Origin: Silene noctiflora
Lineage: Eukaryota; Streptophyta; Magnoliopsida; Caryophyllales; Caryophyllaceae
Direction of reading: 5' to 3'
Assembly (NCBI GenBank): GCA_009801015.1
Contig: VHZZ01003823.1
Coordinates: 56,022 to 85,501, forward strand
Length of the DNA: 29,480 nt
Within the stretch, counting starts at the first letter, position 1. Each line of letters starts with the position of its first letter. The notes below the pieces were generated by a model. It was given only the letters and a program-made list of their open reading frames with translations, had not been told where the DNA came from and did not search any database. Position numbers and translations under genes: made by a program. Below, in pieces: positions 1-11,735 of this stretch.

Positions 1-115
1 AGACCCGAAACCCGAAATGACCCGAGGCGACCCGAATTAACCCGAAATCAATGAAAGACCCGAACTGGCCCGACCCGACCCCGACCCGTTGACCCTAATT
101 GCCAGGTCTAGATAA
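1..115. repeat. ACCCGA-rich degenerate repeat tract
   Basis: The first 95 or so bases are a degenerate array of ACCCGAA, GACCCGA and TGACCCG units, ending in GTTGACCCTAATTGCC. Nothing codes here. The same GGGTCGGGTCGG style recurs at about 9009-9035, and ACCCGATAACC pieces occur near 11300. This points to a dispersed family cut by the window edge. Confidence 0.6.
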
Positions 116-1087
116 ACCATTCTTTGACGAAAATCGAATACTCCATAAAAATGGTTTTAGTAGCTTAGAATTAAGATGACTTATTAGTTACTTGGAATCA
201 CGTATCGAACACAATTGTAGTGTTGTTTGAAATTCAATGAAGTTGGTAAGTAAACCGACCACGGCAAATTAAAATGGGTCATTATCGTGATCATTGTACA
301 ACCACCAACGTATAGGTTGGTATTAACTGTATTATTATTTAGTTATGCCATGCACGTCTATACTTCTTCCTTAATTCTAAGGATTTTTTTAATCTTAAGT
401 TTGGTGAATGGTGTAACATATTATTTGTGAGAATATATTCACGTGGAATCTTGTTTAATTCGTCTTTAAGAGTACATTAAAAATATCTAACTTTTATAAT
501 TTGCTTTACCATGATCGTAAAGAAAATTGATCGAGCTTGCAATGCCACAAGTGAACGTAACCTTCAGATTCCAATCAACTTTTAAATTGATTTTGGCCTA
601 AAAATGAGACAAATTAAACCCTCTTCATGGATACATGAAAAAATGTCGATTATCAGTTGGTTTCTTTTAAAACCGTTTACATAAGTGATTATTGTAAACA
701 TCTCTTTAGAATACAACAACAACATCAACATCAAAGCCTTAATCCCAAAATGATTTGGGGTCGGCTGACATGAATCATTCTTTAGAACCGTTCATGAATG
801 ACCGCACACCTCAAAATGCGAAAATATAGAAAAAAAAGTGCAAACAAAAGGAGAGAAACATAATACAAAAATCAACGTAAACTTATAGATTTTAAAATCA
901 AGTATAATCAAACATGTTGGGAGTATATATTACCGTTATGTTGACGGAGTTTGATGCACGCCGAAAGCTTAACGAATAAATACCGAACTATGTCGGCCTT
1001 TTAGCTCTCGGCATATTCATATATAACATGTTCAAACTGATTTCATAATCATCTCACAAATCAAATCCTATAAAACTTTTCAACAAA
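116..1087. other. Intergenic stretch, AT-rich, no gene seen
   Basis: No open frame of convincing composition was found on either strand. The only recognisable element is the SINE-like 3' end near 715-835. The right edge is the distal promoter of the gene starting at 1230. Confidence 0.6.
715..835 (+). mobile_element. SINE-like 3' portion
   Basis: An ACAACAACATCAACATCAAAG run is followed by CCTTAATCCCAAAATGATTT, then GGGGTCGGCTGACATGAATC, and an A-rich end. This CCTTAATCCC...GGGTCGGCTNACATGAATC signature is a dispersed plant repeat that I associate with SINE 3' regions. A diverged copy lies at about 8340-8390. Neither a polymerase III box nor a target duplication was identified here, so the family name is left open. 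Confidence 0.45.
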
Positions 1088-1175
1088 ATACAAATCCGTC
1101 TCAATACAACTCTTTTATAAGTCGGTAACTATCATAGAATCAGAAAATACGTATACAAATCCGTCTCAATACAAC
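1088..1175. repeat. Exact 23-bp direct repeat upstream of the 1230 gene
   Basis: Positions 1088-1110 and 1153-1175 are identical over 23 bases (core ACAAATCCGTCTCAATACAA). The spacing is 65 bp start to start. A TTTATAA box at 1114-1120 lies between the copies, so one copy may sit in the promoter and the other in the 5' leader. Confidence 0.85.
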
Positions 1176-1229
1176 GACCCATCTACCATAGGTGGGTAAC
1201 AAAACACGCCATTACACACATTATTTACA

Positions 1230-1748
1230 ATGGTCCGCGCATTTTCAATCCATGGCACGGACCATTTCCAATCGGCGCCGTTAGCCGTAGGAATATTCAT
1301 CTCAGTTTTCGCGCTAGTCGCACTTTGTGCAAAACGCGCGACTAATTCACCAAAAACCCCAAACAACGACCATAACAACTTTTTCGACATGAAAAACAAC
1401 CCGAAAGAGTCACCCATGAATAATACCAAGATGCCAAAATCGGCCTTGTCGACGCCTAAACGGTTATTATCGAATCTAAGCAACATTAGCATAAGAAGTA
1501 ACAAGAAAAATAAGGAAGATGAAGAAATGATTGAAGAAGCTAAAGACACATTTGGTGAAGGTGGATTATGGCAAAAGAACATATTAATGGGTGAAAAATG
1601 TCAACCACTCGAATATTCGGGTGTAATTTATTATGATAATAATGGTAATCGTACTGAAGTTCCAAGATCTCCGAGGATTAGTAGTGTTGTTAATCAAGGG
1701 AGTTTTTCTGTTCCTATTTCGAGTCGTTCTAGTATTGATTTAAATTAG
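1230..1748 (+). CDS. Plant-specific single-pass membrane protein, function unknown
   Basis: This is an intronless frame of 172 residues. The start is chosen because the N-terminal MVRxFxxxGxDHxQxxPL pattern followed at once by a membrane span is typical of small plant membrane proteins. Residues 17-35 form one hydrophobic helix (APLAVGIFISVFALVALCA). Residues 36-105 are Asn/Lys/Ser-rich and probably disordered, ending in an acidic stretch. Residues 110-140 hold the most conserved-looking block, LWQKNILMGEKC followed by SGVIYYDNNGN. I associate this block (LWQK-ILMGEKC...FSG-I-YD--G) with an uncharacterised plant family, from memory. The Ser-rich tail (160-170) could be phosphorylated. A TTTATAA box lies about 110 bp upstream. 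No biochemical role can be read from the sequence. The gene is convergent with CHUP1, 1 kb away. Confidence 0.8.
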   Translation: MVRAFSIHGTDHFQSAPLAVGIFISVFALVALCAKRATNSPKTPNNDHNNFFDMKNNPKESPMNNTKMPKSALSTPKRLLSNLSNISIRSNKKNKEDEEMIEEAKDTFGEGGLWQKNILMGEKCQPLEYSGVIYYDNNGNRTEVPRSPRISSVVNQGSFSVPISSRSSIDLN

Positions 1749-2786
1749 AGATGTTACTGTTTTAACCGTTAGGTTAAGACATTTTCGGTAGAGTAATTAT
1801 TATTGATGAAATAGAGATTTTTTGGGATTTATTTTACTAAGGGAGTACATTTGTAATTTTTGTCTAAAAAAACTAGTTTCGAAACTATGATTTTGTCACA
1901 TTTTGACGACCATATGTAATTTTGGTACTTTTTTTTGTTCCGGTAATTAGTAAGGTGAAAATGTCGATCTGATTTGTTGAGGAGGATCTAAAAATGATTG
2001 TTATGCATTTCGGACTTTTAACTTAACCACAAGGCAGCAGATGTTTGCTATTTTAGCGGGTAAAGTAACAAGGAATGATACTTATGTTATGACCTGGTTT
2101 GAAATCGGTCAGTATATCCTTTAATCATTTCATTTTTATACAGTTGCTCAAAATATGTGGAAAAATTTAAATAAATGTACGGAAATGAAATGAATGAAGT
2201 AGGCCTCTACCTATGGTCCTCATAAGTTTTTCGTGTCGATAGTCATATCTAAATTTCATTATTAAGTTGGTTTCTATAATATTATTGCTGAACTTGGTCT
2301 AAGCATGGTTCAAGTGTCAAAAGAATTGCAATTCTGGATGTATCATGCAGCAAGTGAACCCATAAATCGGGATGAACGAAATCGAGATTTTGGACGAAAA
2401 TTTCACTGAATTATTGTAAAACACATCTGCTGATCTCTTAACATTTTCACTTCATAAGCTTTTATTGAACAAAATTACCCATAAATGGCTGCTGTTCATA
2501 AATAATGAAAGATGTACAAGAAGAGTGAGTTGTATACATGTATACTATCATTGTTTTCGGATGGGGTTGTGAGGGGTGTATTGGAGAACTAATATAACAT
2601 TATAGTACATGTGTTTCGACAGCTCTTGCTTATGGCAGAGTAAGACTATGGAGCAAACCGATCTACACAACCTCGCCCTTGTGTTGAAAACATTAAAGAA
2701 TGTTCCCGGATGAGCCATGATAAAAATTGCATTAACTGATAGTCACTGAACAATATATGAAGTGCAATCAGTTTAGCAATTTGCTC
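1749..2786. other. Convergent 3' flanks, no gene seen
   Basis: This is the space between the stop codon of the membrane-protein gene and the stop codon of CHUP1. It should contain both 3' UTRs. It is AT-rich, and no RNA gene, coding frame or clear transposon end was found. Confidence 0.55.
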
Positions 2787-5700
2787 TTACATTTCTGCCT
2801 TGTTATCTTCACTGTTTTGCGACTGTACTCGGCTTCTCAAATCTTCAAATGTCTTCATGCTTTCAGCGTCAAAACCACCAGCAAACTACAATAAGAAAGA
2901 TACAGTCAATAATTTTCTTCAGCCAGAATTTCAGCATAATTTTCTGCTATCGCTGGTATTATGATAATTACAGATTAATATTCAATTTCAGAAGACATAA
3001 GTGTAGTTGAAGCAAAGCTGGAAGATTACTTGATGTACGCGGAAAGCAAACCGAATGCCTTGTAGGAGCAGAAATTCTCTGTTGGGTTCTTTCTCTGGCC
3101 CTGTTAATACATCAAGTTCAGCTGCTACTCGCTTCATGTATTTCTTTGCCAATTGTACTGATGAGAGCTTGATCTGAAGCCAGGACACCGGGATTTGTTA
3201 ATGCGCATCAATTTCATTTACTTTCACATGAAGAACAACCAAATAGCCGCCAGCAATATTAAAATCAAAATCTCATTTATATTTGTGATATATTACCTTG
3301 CCAACAACTCCCGCATCCATCAACCAGTTCACAGGAATACCAAAGTCTTTATACCGTGACATAGCCATGTCTCTTGTACGCAGTAGTGCATAAACACTTT
3401 GTTCGACCCTAGATAATGACATTTGATGGATAAACATCAGGTTAGAAGGAAACAAAATCAAATTGTACAGATTCATTTGCGTTCGCAAATCTCATAAGTC
3501 AATGTCGAGGTTAGAGAGTGAAAATTTGTGGATGCCAGCAGATTGTTTCGTCGTACTTAAGGCTTTCCTAAGAAAATACTCCGTAAAGAGGTTAGACAAA
3601 TCATTGTACTTACTTTTCAAGCAAGGAGTACATCTTTTTTAGAGCCTTTTCACAGGGAATGCTGGGGTCGTCTTGGAAGGTTGTAACTTGTTTCTCTAAT
3701 TTCATCAAATCTTGATATTCAAATGAAGCCTCTCTTAATGCATCTGCTTTACCCTCAGGCCAGTCGAAATGCTTCAGAACTGCCCTCTCATCAACCTTAC
3801 CAAGGAGGAAAGTAAAGATATTAGACTTCAAAATGATCACATACATCACATCATTTTAACCTGCTAGGTTATGTATCTGAAAGTTGTAGTTCGTCACTCA
3901 AGTGTGACTTAAACGGAAGGATACACATCAAACATGTGAGATGGAAGCAATGAACAACTCACCACTGAATTGTCTTTTTCTTAAATCAGCAAAATAGACT
4001 TTGTATTTCAATCAAGGATTCGAAGAAAACGGTTGACGAGAGGGCAGGTTGGCAATCTTACTGTATTGAACTTGGTCACTTCTAGCAGATTTAGATGGTA
4101 AGTTCATTAAGTTCTGGTCTTCATGACATGGATTCTAATAAACCCGTCAGCATTTAAACTACCCTTGTGGCTCCCTTTCACACAAAAATAGTCATTTATT
4201 TGTACCCAAGGAGCCACACAGTTAACGGTAGTATTCCTATGAGTAACTTATTACCTTCAAATAAATACTGAACTTTGTACAACCTAATCTTTAACAAGTT
4301 TGACAGACTAGTCAAGAAATCCTTACCAAGAAAGAAAGCTCTTCATCTAGCCAGTTCACAAATGCAACAAGATCTTCAATGTCGGTGAAAGTAGCTCCAC
4401 GAACTTCAGCAGCAAGTGACTGAACAAAATCACCTTGAGTTTCCACATCAGCTTTCACCTAGTTCCACCAAAATCAAATAATGGGTCCATCAGTTAAGAA
4501 AACATGAATAAGCCACATACTAATACATATCAAAGATGTATAAGCACACAAAAAAACTTTTGGACATACTGCTAAGAGGAAAGTTGATCTGTTCTCAATC
4601 TCGCCAATCATATTGTTTCTTGCATCAGCTGTAGTAGCTGTTGATGATATCAAGGTGGTCGTATCTTTCTTTGCTTCACGCTTCATCAAACTCTGATAAA
4701 ATTCAACAACTTCAGGAGCCCGGTGAACCTTGTCATTATTTGCTGCTCCTCTTGATAATCCTCCAGGAGGGGGAGGTGGGGGTGGTGCACCAGGGGGGCG
4801 AGGTGCCCCAGGAGGACCGGGAGGTGGAGGAGGAGGTGGTGGACCTCCTGATGGTGCTCCACCAGGTACTTTACTAGTTGCACCAGTGGCGGTCCCTCCA
4901 GACCCTCTTGGTGGGGGCCGTGGAACTCTGGGAGGTCTTTTCTCAATTTGGGCTAGTTTCATTTTGGTCACTGCTGTAGGATCAACCATCTTAACGTCAC
5001 TGGGAGATTGATCGCTAGCGCCAATAGAGACAGAGACAGGTGCCTTCTCCTTTATTTGAGAAAGCCTCGGAGGCAAAGCTTTGGAGGGTGTGGTAATTGG
5101 CTTGTCTCCAAACTTTTCTACTCTAGCCTGCTCTGCCTTTTCCTTAATCTGTTTTTCCCTCTCTAATGCCATCTTATGCCTATCTTTATACACAGGATAC
5201 TTCTCATCAGGTGTTCCTTCAACCGATTTAGACATCAACTGAAATGACGATGCAACTGAATTTAGCGCGTCACTGGAAGCAACCCCTGTTTTTATATTAG
5301 GGAGATTAGGATTTTCAGAATATCCGTTCAAGTCCTGTTCAGCCTTTCCAAATGAGGTAATAGCAACACTGTCACTTGCATTTCTGAGCATTAAGGATTC
5401 CAGAGGTCCTCTTTGCCTTTGACTTATGCTACTTCTACTCCTTGGAGACCCACCTGCAAAAGATCTAGCTGGTGACGAAAGGGCACTTGATGAGTCATCC
5501 TTGCTTCTGCCCCATTTCTTTAGCTTTTGCATTATGCTTGGTTTCTTGCTAATGCTACTATATCTACTAAACGAGCTATCCATTGAGGCGTTGTCAAAAT
5601 CTTCACTTCCAGGTGAGGATGGCTGAGAGAAGTTGCTTTCGAGATCAGTGTCTCCTTGTCCACGTTCAGACCCCGCATATTCTAATAATAGCTGTTTGGC

Positions 5701-7746
5701 CCTCTCTTGTGATTTCGGGCTTAAGTTTTTGTTCAGCTCACGAGCTGACATCTTCCCTGCAGGTGTCTGGTAGTTCCGAAGTTCAAATCTTAAGCAAGCA
5801 TTCACCCATCTTAAGTAGACCAGCTCTTCAACTTCACTAAACCTGTTCATCTGAAGTCCCTCAACTTGCTTTTGCAAGTCTTCATTTGCATACTTTAGCT
5901 CGTTCACCTCTTCCCTGACCTTGGCAACCATTTCAGTCTGCAAGAAAGTAATTTGTACATGTTAAAAATGTGACGGTACCAACTCGTTTTTCCTGGCCTG
6001 CATTATAATACTACTGAACAATGAACAGTGTGTTTACAGCCATCTATTTACATAAGTGGTGAATAATGGGGGTCAAAAGTAAAGAAGCATTTTCCTCTGC
6101 ACTTAAAAAAGAGGTTATTTACCATGAACTTTATAGCTGAAAACACGGAAATTATCAACTACTCGGCAGAAAAATAGGTGCGGATAATTTAAAAGACATT
6201 TTGCTTTAGTCCAATATATCCCAAGCAAGCAGATGTCAACAAGCTTAGTTAGTAAAGTCATTGACTAGTGATATCCATGATCCAGGTTTAAAAACAATGA
6301 GAAATATAAAATTATAACCTCGGTCATGTCGGAAAGAGCACTTGCTTTTCCCTCAGCAGCAGCCAGTTGAACAGACAACTCCCTCTTTTCATACTGAAGC
6401 TCAATGTTTTTCCGTTTAAGCTCTGCAATTTCCATCTCTAAATTTTTAACAGCTTTAAGTTTTTTGTCAACATCAGAATCTTTCTTATAAGCGTCTTCCT
6501 CCTTAGTCTGCAAACTACTAACTTGTTGTTTAAGCAACAAAAGTTGGCCCTTTGTTTGATTTGCTTCTAACTGAATTTGCCTCTGAAGCTCTTTAATTTT
6601 CTTCCTGGCTACCTCAAGCTCCTTCTTGGCAGAACCGCCCATCTCAAGTTCTTCTAGAAGCTTTTTCCTTTCAGCTTGCAGTGAATTAACAGTAACTTTT
6701 AGCATGTCAATCTCCACGGTCTTGATCTTCAGTTGCTTTTGGAGTTCCACTAAGCCAGATTCCTGCTCTTTTAAACCATAGTATTCCAGCAATTCCCCTT
6801 CTAGTCTCACTTCCCTCTCTTCCATTTCCTTTACTAAGTCTCGTAATCTTTCCAGTTCACTCGCATTTTTAGCCATTTCCTCATCATAAGCTCTCTGACG
6901 ATCAGCCATGGAACTTTTCGCCTCATCCAGTGCGTCATCTGGTAATGGAAATCCAAGCTGCCCTGATAAAAGTTCTTCAAATTCATCCTCTCCAATATCA
7001 AAGGTATTTACATTAGGAGCATTTATTTCCCCACTTATTAATTTAACTTGTTCTTTTTCCTCTTGTTCCTGCAATTAAAAAATACTAGTTGAGCTCTTTT
7101 TGGTTCTCTAAACAGAATGCTAATAATAAACTACAGAAAATATTTTCAGGATACTGCAACAATACCTCCTCCTTGTCGACATCAGTAGAAGGGTTGAGTT
7201 TCTCCACGTCCCGTTCTTCAGCTTGGTTTTCTTCGATAGTTTCTTCTCCATTTTCTATATTCCAAAGTTGCATCAAGTTAAACAACATAATTCGGAAGCG
7301 ACAGGATGGTCACAGCAAAAAAAATCAAAGAATGTTACTCTTGAGATATACAAAAACATAATCCATTGACTGACAGTCATTAATTCAGAAGGTCCTGACA
7401 AACGGGTATCTGCCACACCCATATAGAAGAAAGAGAATCTACTTCATAAGCCGAAGAACAAATTTCGGGTAAGACTCTGCTATGTAAGATGTGTTGAGCT
7501 CTTAAATGTCTACGGTCATAATTCAACTATTTTAATCCTAAAAAGCACACTCCAAAGTCACGAATTCCGACACTTTCCTTCAGTAAAGATTATCTAACCC
7601 AAATCTTAGCAAAAAGAATTCTATTAGGAGTAATAAATACCTTCAGGGTTGGTTGCAGGCTGTGATGGCTTCTTGCTTCCAACGTTAATCTGCCTAACAG
7701 TGTAGGCTGCGATAGAAGCGGCAACAACCAAGCCTAACCTTATCAT
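2787..7746 (-). CDS. CHUP1: CHUP1, chloroplast outer-envelope actin organiser
   Basis: This protein anchors to the chloroplast outer envelope and organises short actin filaments for light-dependent chloroplast movement. Nine coding exons join in phase: 7641-7746, 7166-7254, 6319-7068, 4570-5937, 4327-4458, 3614-3795, 3297-3408, 3030-3173 and 2787-2885 (2982 nt, 993 residues; the Arabidopsis protein has about 1004). Every junction is GT-AG. Residues 2-17 form the N-terminal hydrophobic envelope anchor (IRLGLVVAASIAAYTV). Residues 37-90 are acidic. Residues about 90-350 are a long coiled coil containing EGELLEYYGLKEQES. RPPRVPRPPPR lies at 649-659, and a profilin-type proline run at about 681-706. 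Residues 719-961 are the conserved C-terminal domain, with KVHRAPEVVEFYQSLMKRE, HFDWPEGKADALREA and YALLRTRDMAMSRYKDFGIP. The tail is short and acidic. The start matches the family N-terminus. I see no lesion. Confidence 0.97.
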
Positions 7747-7793
7747 GTAGATAGAATTGACAGGAAAGTATAATGCTTCCAATCAACTAGCAT
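7743..7793 (-). promoter_or_regulatory. Upstream ORF overlapping the CHUP1 start codon
   Basis: A 16-codon frame starts at ATG 7793-7791 and stops with the TGA at 7745-7743. It therefore overlaps the CHUP1 ATG (7746-7744) in the four bases ATGA. Three further upstream ATGs lie in the same inferred leader exon, each followed by a stop within about eight codons. If the leader is transcribed as inferred, scanning ribosomes meet four AUGs first. The frame is seen; the regulatory role is inference. Confidence 0.5.
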
Positions 7794-7920
7794 AGCAAGC
7801 TGCTCTTCTATTATACAACTACAATTGTAACCTATCTTCCATTTTCCCTGAATATCATACTTTGAAGCAAATTCATCAACCCATTTGCCCCCCCGAACAA
7901 CTGTACTCGGAACTGTCAAT
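7747..7920 (-). other. CHUP1: Probable 5' UTR exon of CHUP1
   Basis: Directly upstream of the CHUP1 ATG the minus strand runs back to a good acceptor (AACTTTGCAG, exon edge at 7920). The stretch has no splice signal nearer the ATG that is as convincing, so it is read as leader. It carries four upstream ATGs. One of its frames is open throughout, but it has no start codon and meets a stop if joined to the 12.3-kb donor. Confidence 0.5.
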
Positions 7921-8334
7921 CTGCAAAGTTATCAGACTATCAAATAAGCATCTTATGTGTTCAGGACTCCTGGGAGAAGATAATACTAGAAAGTTAAGGT
8001 AAGTGAATGTCCAACTTTTTCTAGCTAAAGGGTATATTATTATCCACCAATAACAAGTGGCCTTTCTTTTCTCAAGAATTATCAGAATTTTTGAAGTTGA
8101 AGAGTTTAACAATATAGATAATTAATTCCGTTGGACGTATATATACAGTAAAAAAGAAAAATGGACATACAGACAGACTTTCAGATATATATTTTTTTAG
8201 TTCTTTTTTCTATCAATCAAGCCTTTCCAGCATGATACACTTGGCCTCAGAAAATCACCTTTTTGTCTTTAGCAAGAAGAGATAAGCTACTATTAGTGTG
8301 AGGCTGTAATGCCAAGAAACAAGCCCTTCCTCGA

Positions 8335-8395
8335 ATTGGATAACAGAAACAGCAGTCTTAATCCTAAATAACTCGGGTTAGCTAACATGAACGAT
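8335..8395 (+). mobile_element. Diverged SINE-like 3' end, second copy
   Basis: GCAGTCTTAATCCTAAATAA is followed by CTCGGGTTAGCTAACATGAA. It parallels CCTTAATCCC...GGGGTCGGCTGACATGAATC at 740-775, with several substitutions. It is likely an old copy of the same family. Confidence 0.35.
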
Positions 8396-9008
8396 TATTT
8401 TGTGGAATCGGATCAATATCGGAAAAGATGTTTGCAGAAAAAATGACTCAGCAGAAAAATAGTCGAACTGTAGTCCGGATAATTTTGTTTAAGCAAAACA
8501 CTTGACTAATAATGAAAAGAAGCAGAACTTTTTTCAGTAATTGCCAAAACTTTTAGTCTATGAGGGACCCAAAGGCAAGAAGATTTAGTTGGACTGTTAA
8601 TTAACAGGCTAATGTAGAGAATATATATGGACATAAGGACATGAAACATAGTTGAGAAGTGGGTGATGGATTTACCAGACAAAATATGAGGTTGTCATTT
8701 AATTGCTTGGAAGTTTGCTTAATATAAATGGTCCATAGGATGTTGACAAGAGTATGCAGAGTAAAATTATGCTTTACAAGGAATTTTTGACACCCATCTA
8801 CTCATTTTGGGTCCTTTTTGGCTTTTCTAACGAATTTTTCATTTCGGAATTCACTGGGTTCTCAGCTTAGCAAAACAAATCCCAGCCACTCAACCCATAC
8901 ACAAACATGCACATACAACTATACAAGTGATGTGAGTGTGCTAACATCAAGTTCTACAGTAGTTAAAACACACATGGAAATTAACTAGAATTCACTATAT
9001 TTGCTTTT

Positions 9009-9055
9009 GGGTCGGGTCGGGTCGTGTCGGACAGGATACACATCGGACACGCAAC
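9009..9055. repeat. GGGTCGG low-complexity tract
   Basis: GGGTCGGGTCGGGTCGTGTCGG is a short G-rich run of the same composition as the complement of the ACCCGA tract at position 1. Nothing else is recognisable in the surrounding AT-rich intronic sequence. Confidence 0.4.
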
Positions 9056-10584
9056 ACTTGCAGCTAATTAAAGTGTCGAAGTAGCCTATATTACTAGTAT
9101 AAAAGAGAGTTAAATTATTACTCGTATAAATTAATTAACTAAGTGCCTATATTACTGGTCAAAGAGATTTAAATAATTATAAATCAATTAACTAAGCACC
9201 TAGAAAAGATCTATATAATTATCCAAGGCATAATAACAAGAGAGTTCCTCAGTTTACGTTTTGTCATAAGAAAACAACCTTTCTGAATTTTTGATGTATG
9301 CGAAAGTTGCATACATGTCAAACTCTTATCTCGTCATAGGCGAGAGTTTTTGAGATAAATGAGCAATATTGTTAGTGAATCCTTTAATCTTTACTCTAAT
9401 TTATCGCGCAACAAAAAACAGATCTCATAATTACCCAATTAGGAAGTATTTTTTCCAACCAAAAATGCATAGCATATTTCATTGGACAGAAATGTAGAAA
9501 CCTTAAAAATTACCTTTTTCAGCTAACAATAAGCAGAAAGCTGAAATTTACTGAAGGCCGTCAATATCACCAACATTACTACATTCTCACTATTTCTGAT
9601 GAAGACATCTGCAAGCAGAAAATATGATTACTATTCAATGGCCATAGATGAGCCACATTGCAGGATGATCTAGCATGGACGGCAGAAATTTCCCCTTCAA
9701 TTAATGTAGCCTTTTGGCAATGCAATCTGTAGATAGCAAATGAAAGATTGAGTATAACTCTTTCCATGGCCTTACATTTCCTTACATGCATCCAAAATAT
9801 TATCCAAAGCACCACCACAGGCTCTGAACTCAACTATCTTAATTATTTAGGATTCAAATCATTATTAACATACGTCTGTCGCATTATGCTAATCTCCGTT
9901 TCTGAATTTCACACCACTGTTGTATTATTTCTCATCATATAAACCCCATAAGAAAACGCTGACGTTTTGGTTATCTCTACAGATTTTTCAAAATATCGTA
10001 CTTTTATGGTAAGTGGCAACTCAGCATTTCAATTCAAACATGCCTTGTGCAAAGCGGTGTTACAGTAAAATCAGGCGATATTCTAAGAGCAATATTTCTA
10101 TTAGGGTTTACTAAACCCTCACCATTTTATATCAAAAACTCGTCTTTTTCGAGGGTAAAACTGTCATACCATTACTTTTGCCTTGTTGTACATCAGTAAA
10201 TCATCAGTACATGCAGAAGTCAATATAGAATAGCTGCCAAGAACTTCAACCTAAAAAGTGGTCTATATCAACTATTATGCATTAATCACTATTAATGCCT
10301 TGCGTATAATTGCAATGGACAAGTTGTGGCCACAAATGCATGCCTATGTGTTAATGTTGAACTTCATTTGTTCAATGATATGTAACTTGTAGATTACTTT
10401 TGAAAGGGCAATATACACTCTGCACTTAATTCTACCTAACCATCTACAAGGAAAATAAAGTTATCAAAGGTGTTCTAGGTTTAGAAGTTTCAAAGCTCAA
10501 TAGACTCCTGACTCTATGATGAAGGAAATTTTAATTAAGGAGTCTATCCCTTTCCTGAAAATGAACAAACTTGCTTATATGAAG

Positions 10585-10664
10585 TCCGTCCCAGTCATTT
10601 GTTTACCTTTTATTTTCTTTGTGACGAGTATTTTAATCAAAGGTAAACAAATGATTGGGACGGA
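10585..10664. mobile_element. Stowaway-like hairpin MITE remnant
   Basis: Arms of 26 bases at 10585-10610 and 10639-10664 are inverted copies differing at one position (CCCAGTC against CCCAATC). TCCGTCCCA at the edge followed by TTTGTTTACCTTT is the usual Stowaway-type terminus. The loop is 28 bases, so this is an internally deleted or foldback copy. Confidence 0.7.
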
Positions 10665-11409
10665 GGGTGTACAACAATAATATGGAGAGTAATCATTGAA
10701 GAAATTTGATCATTATATCCTAAAGATGTTCATATGATGCAAGTTTGAATTTCTAAGATTGGAACTTCAGCCATTGTAAAACAAAACGATAAAGATGGTT
10801 CTTTGTCAGCTAAGACACAGGAGGCACACTATAAAAAATGGCATCCCAACGCCGCATCTTAACCGACTCACGGAGGTTATGGACATAATTACGACCACAT
10901 TTTAAGCAATAACAACCACATTTATGACGGAACAATTGAGATCAGACCATGATAGCCAATTCCGAGATTAAGAAGGAAACCAAAATTTTAGACTATCGAC
11001 GTAGGCACGTAGGTCATTAAACTAAAGATGAAGCTTTGCATTGAGATAGCATGGAACATGACATAGTTCTACATAGCAAGTTTGGTGATTGTTTGCTTGT
11101 CATATTAATATATGGAAAATAAGATTTCCGTTGAAAAAAATTTCAAATTAGAGAAATTGTATGGCTGATAGCAAAGTAACTAAACGAAGGTACATAACTA
11201 CTATAGTCAGTTCATAGATGGGAAGACCCATTAGACTCGTTCCATTTGACCAGCTAACAAAGCAGCTTGGGATAATGTATTTTCCAAAATTACAATGATC
11301 GACCCGATAACCAGTTCCAAACCCGATAACCCACACGTTTGTGGGCCAAAAAATGTTGGTTAGTCCAGCCCGTGTCCATTCAAGTCCGCATTTGGTCACT
11401 ACTAATAAC

Positions 11410-11470
11410 TACTCCCTCCATTGAGTCCATTCCAATATTGTCCCCTTTGCATAATGGGAATGGTTATAGG
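11410..11470 (+). mobile_element. Stowaway-type MITE end, single terminus
   Basis: TACTCCCTCCATTGAGTCCA is a typical TA plus CTCCCTCC terminus followed by a diverged subterminal region. No matching inverted end was found downstream, so this is a fragment. Confidence 0.4.
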
Positions 11471-11526
11471 AAAAATGATGGATGACATCTTTACATCTTA
11501 AACTAAAAAAATGGTAACAATGCTAT

Positions 11527-11735
11527 TGTTTTTTTGTTTCTGCATAAAGGTTTAGGTTCAAGGGTAGGTCTTATTCAATCCAAGGCCAGGCACACCACCG
11601 ACTTCTTCGAGAGCTTAAATAGTGTTTACTGATCGCCTACAACAAGGGTGTATTTTAACTCAATGGAAATCAAACCCCCCGACTTCATGGTCAGAAGATA
11701 GACTCTTTACCATTGGGGCGAACCCTTGTTGGTTG
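11527..11735 (-). mobile_element. tRNA-derived SINE
   Basis: On the minus strand, GGTTCGCCCCAATGGTAAAG resembles a tRNA D-arm with polymerase III A box. About 35 bases later GGGGTTTGATTTCC fits a B box (GGTTCGANNCC type). About 170 bases of non-coding body follow, ending in an A-rich tail (GAAACAAAAAAACAA). This spacing is that of a tRNA-derived SINE and not of a complete tRNA. No clear target duplication was found, so the outer limits are approximate. Confidence 0.5.

Noticed and set aside
4641..5011. Plus-strand open frames rich in Gly and Pro
   Set aside because: They are antisense shadows of the proline-rich segment of CHUP1, whose frame matches the family throughout.
7757..7920. Minus-strand frame open across the inferred CHUP1 leader exon
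   Set aside because: It has no start codon within it, meets a stop if spliced to the 12.3-kb donor, and about 55 open codons are not rare by chance.
9579..9942. Open frames of 64-84 codons on both strands
   Set aside because: Composition is ordinary intronic AT-rich sequence, with no splice context and no recognisable motif.
11690..11735. A tRNA gene on the minus strand
   Set aside because: Only D-arm-like and T-box-like pieces are present with no acceptor stem pairing evident; it fits a SINE head better.
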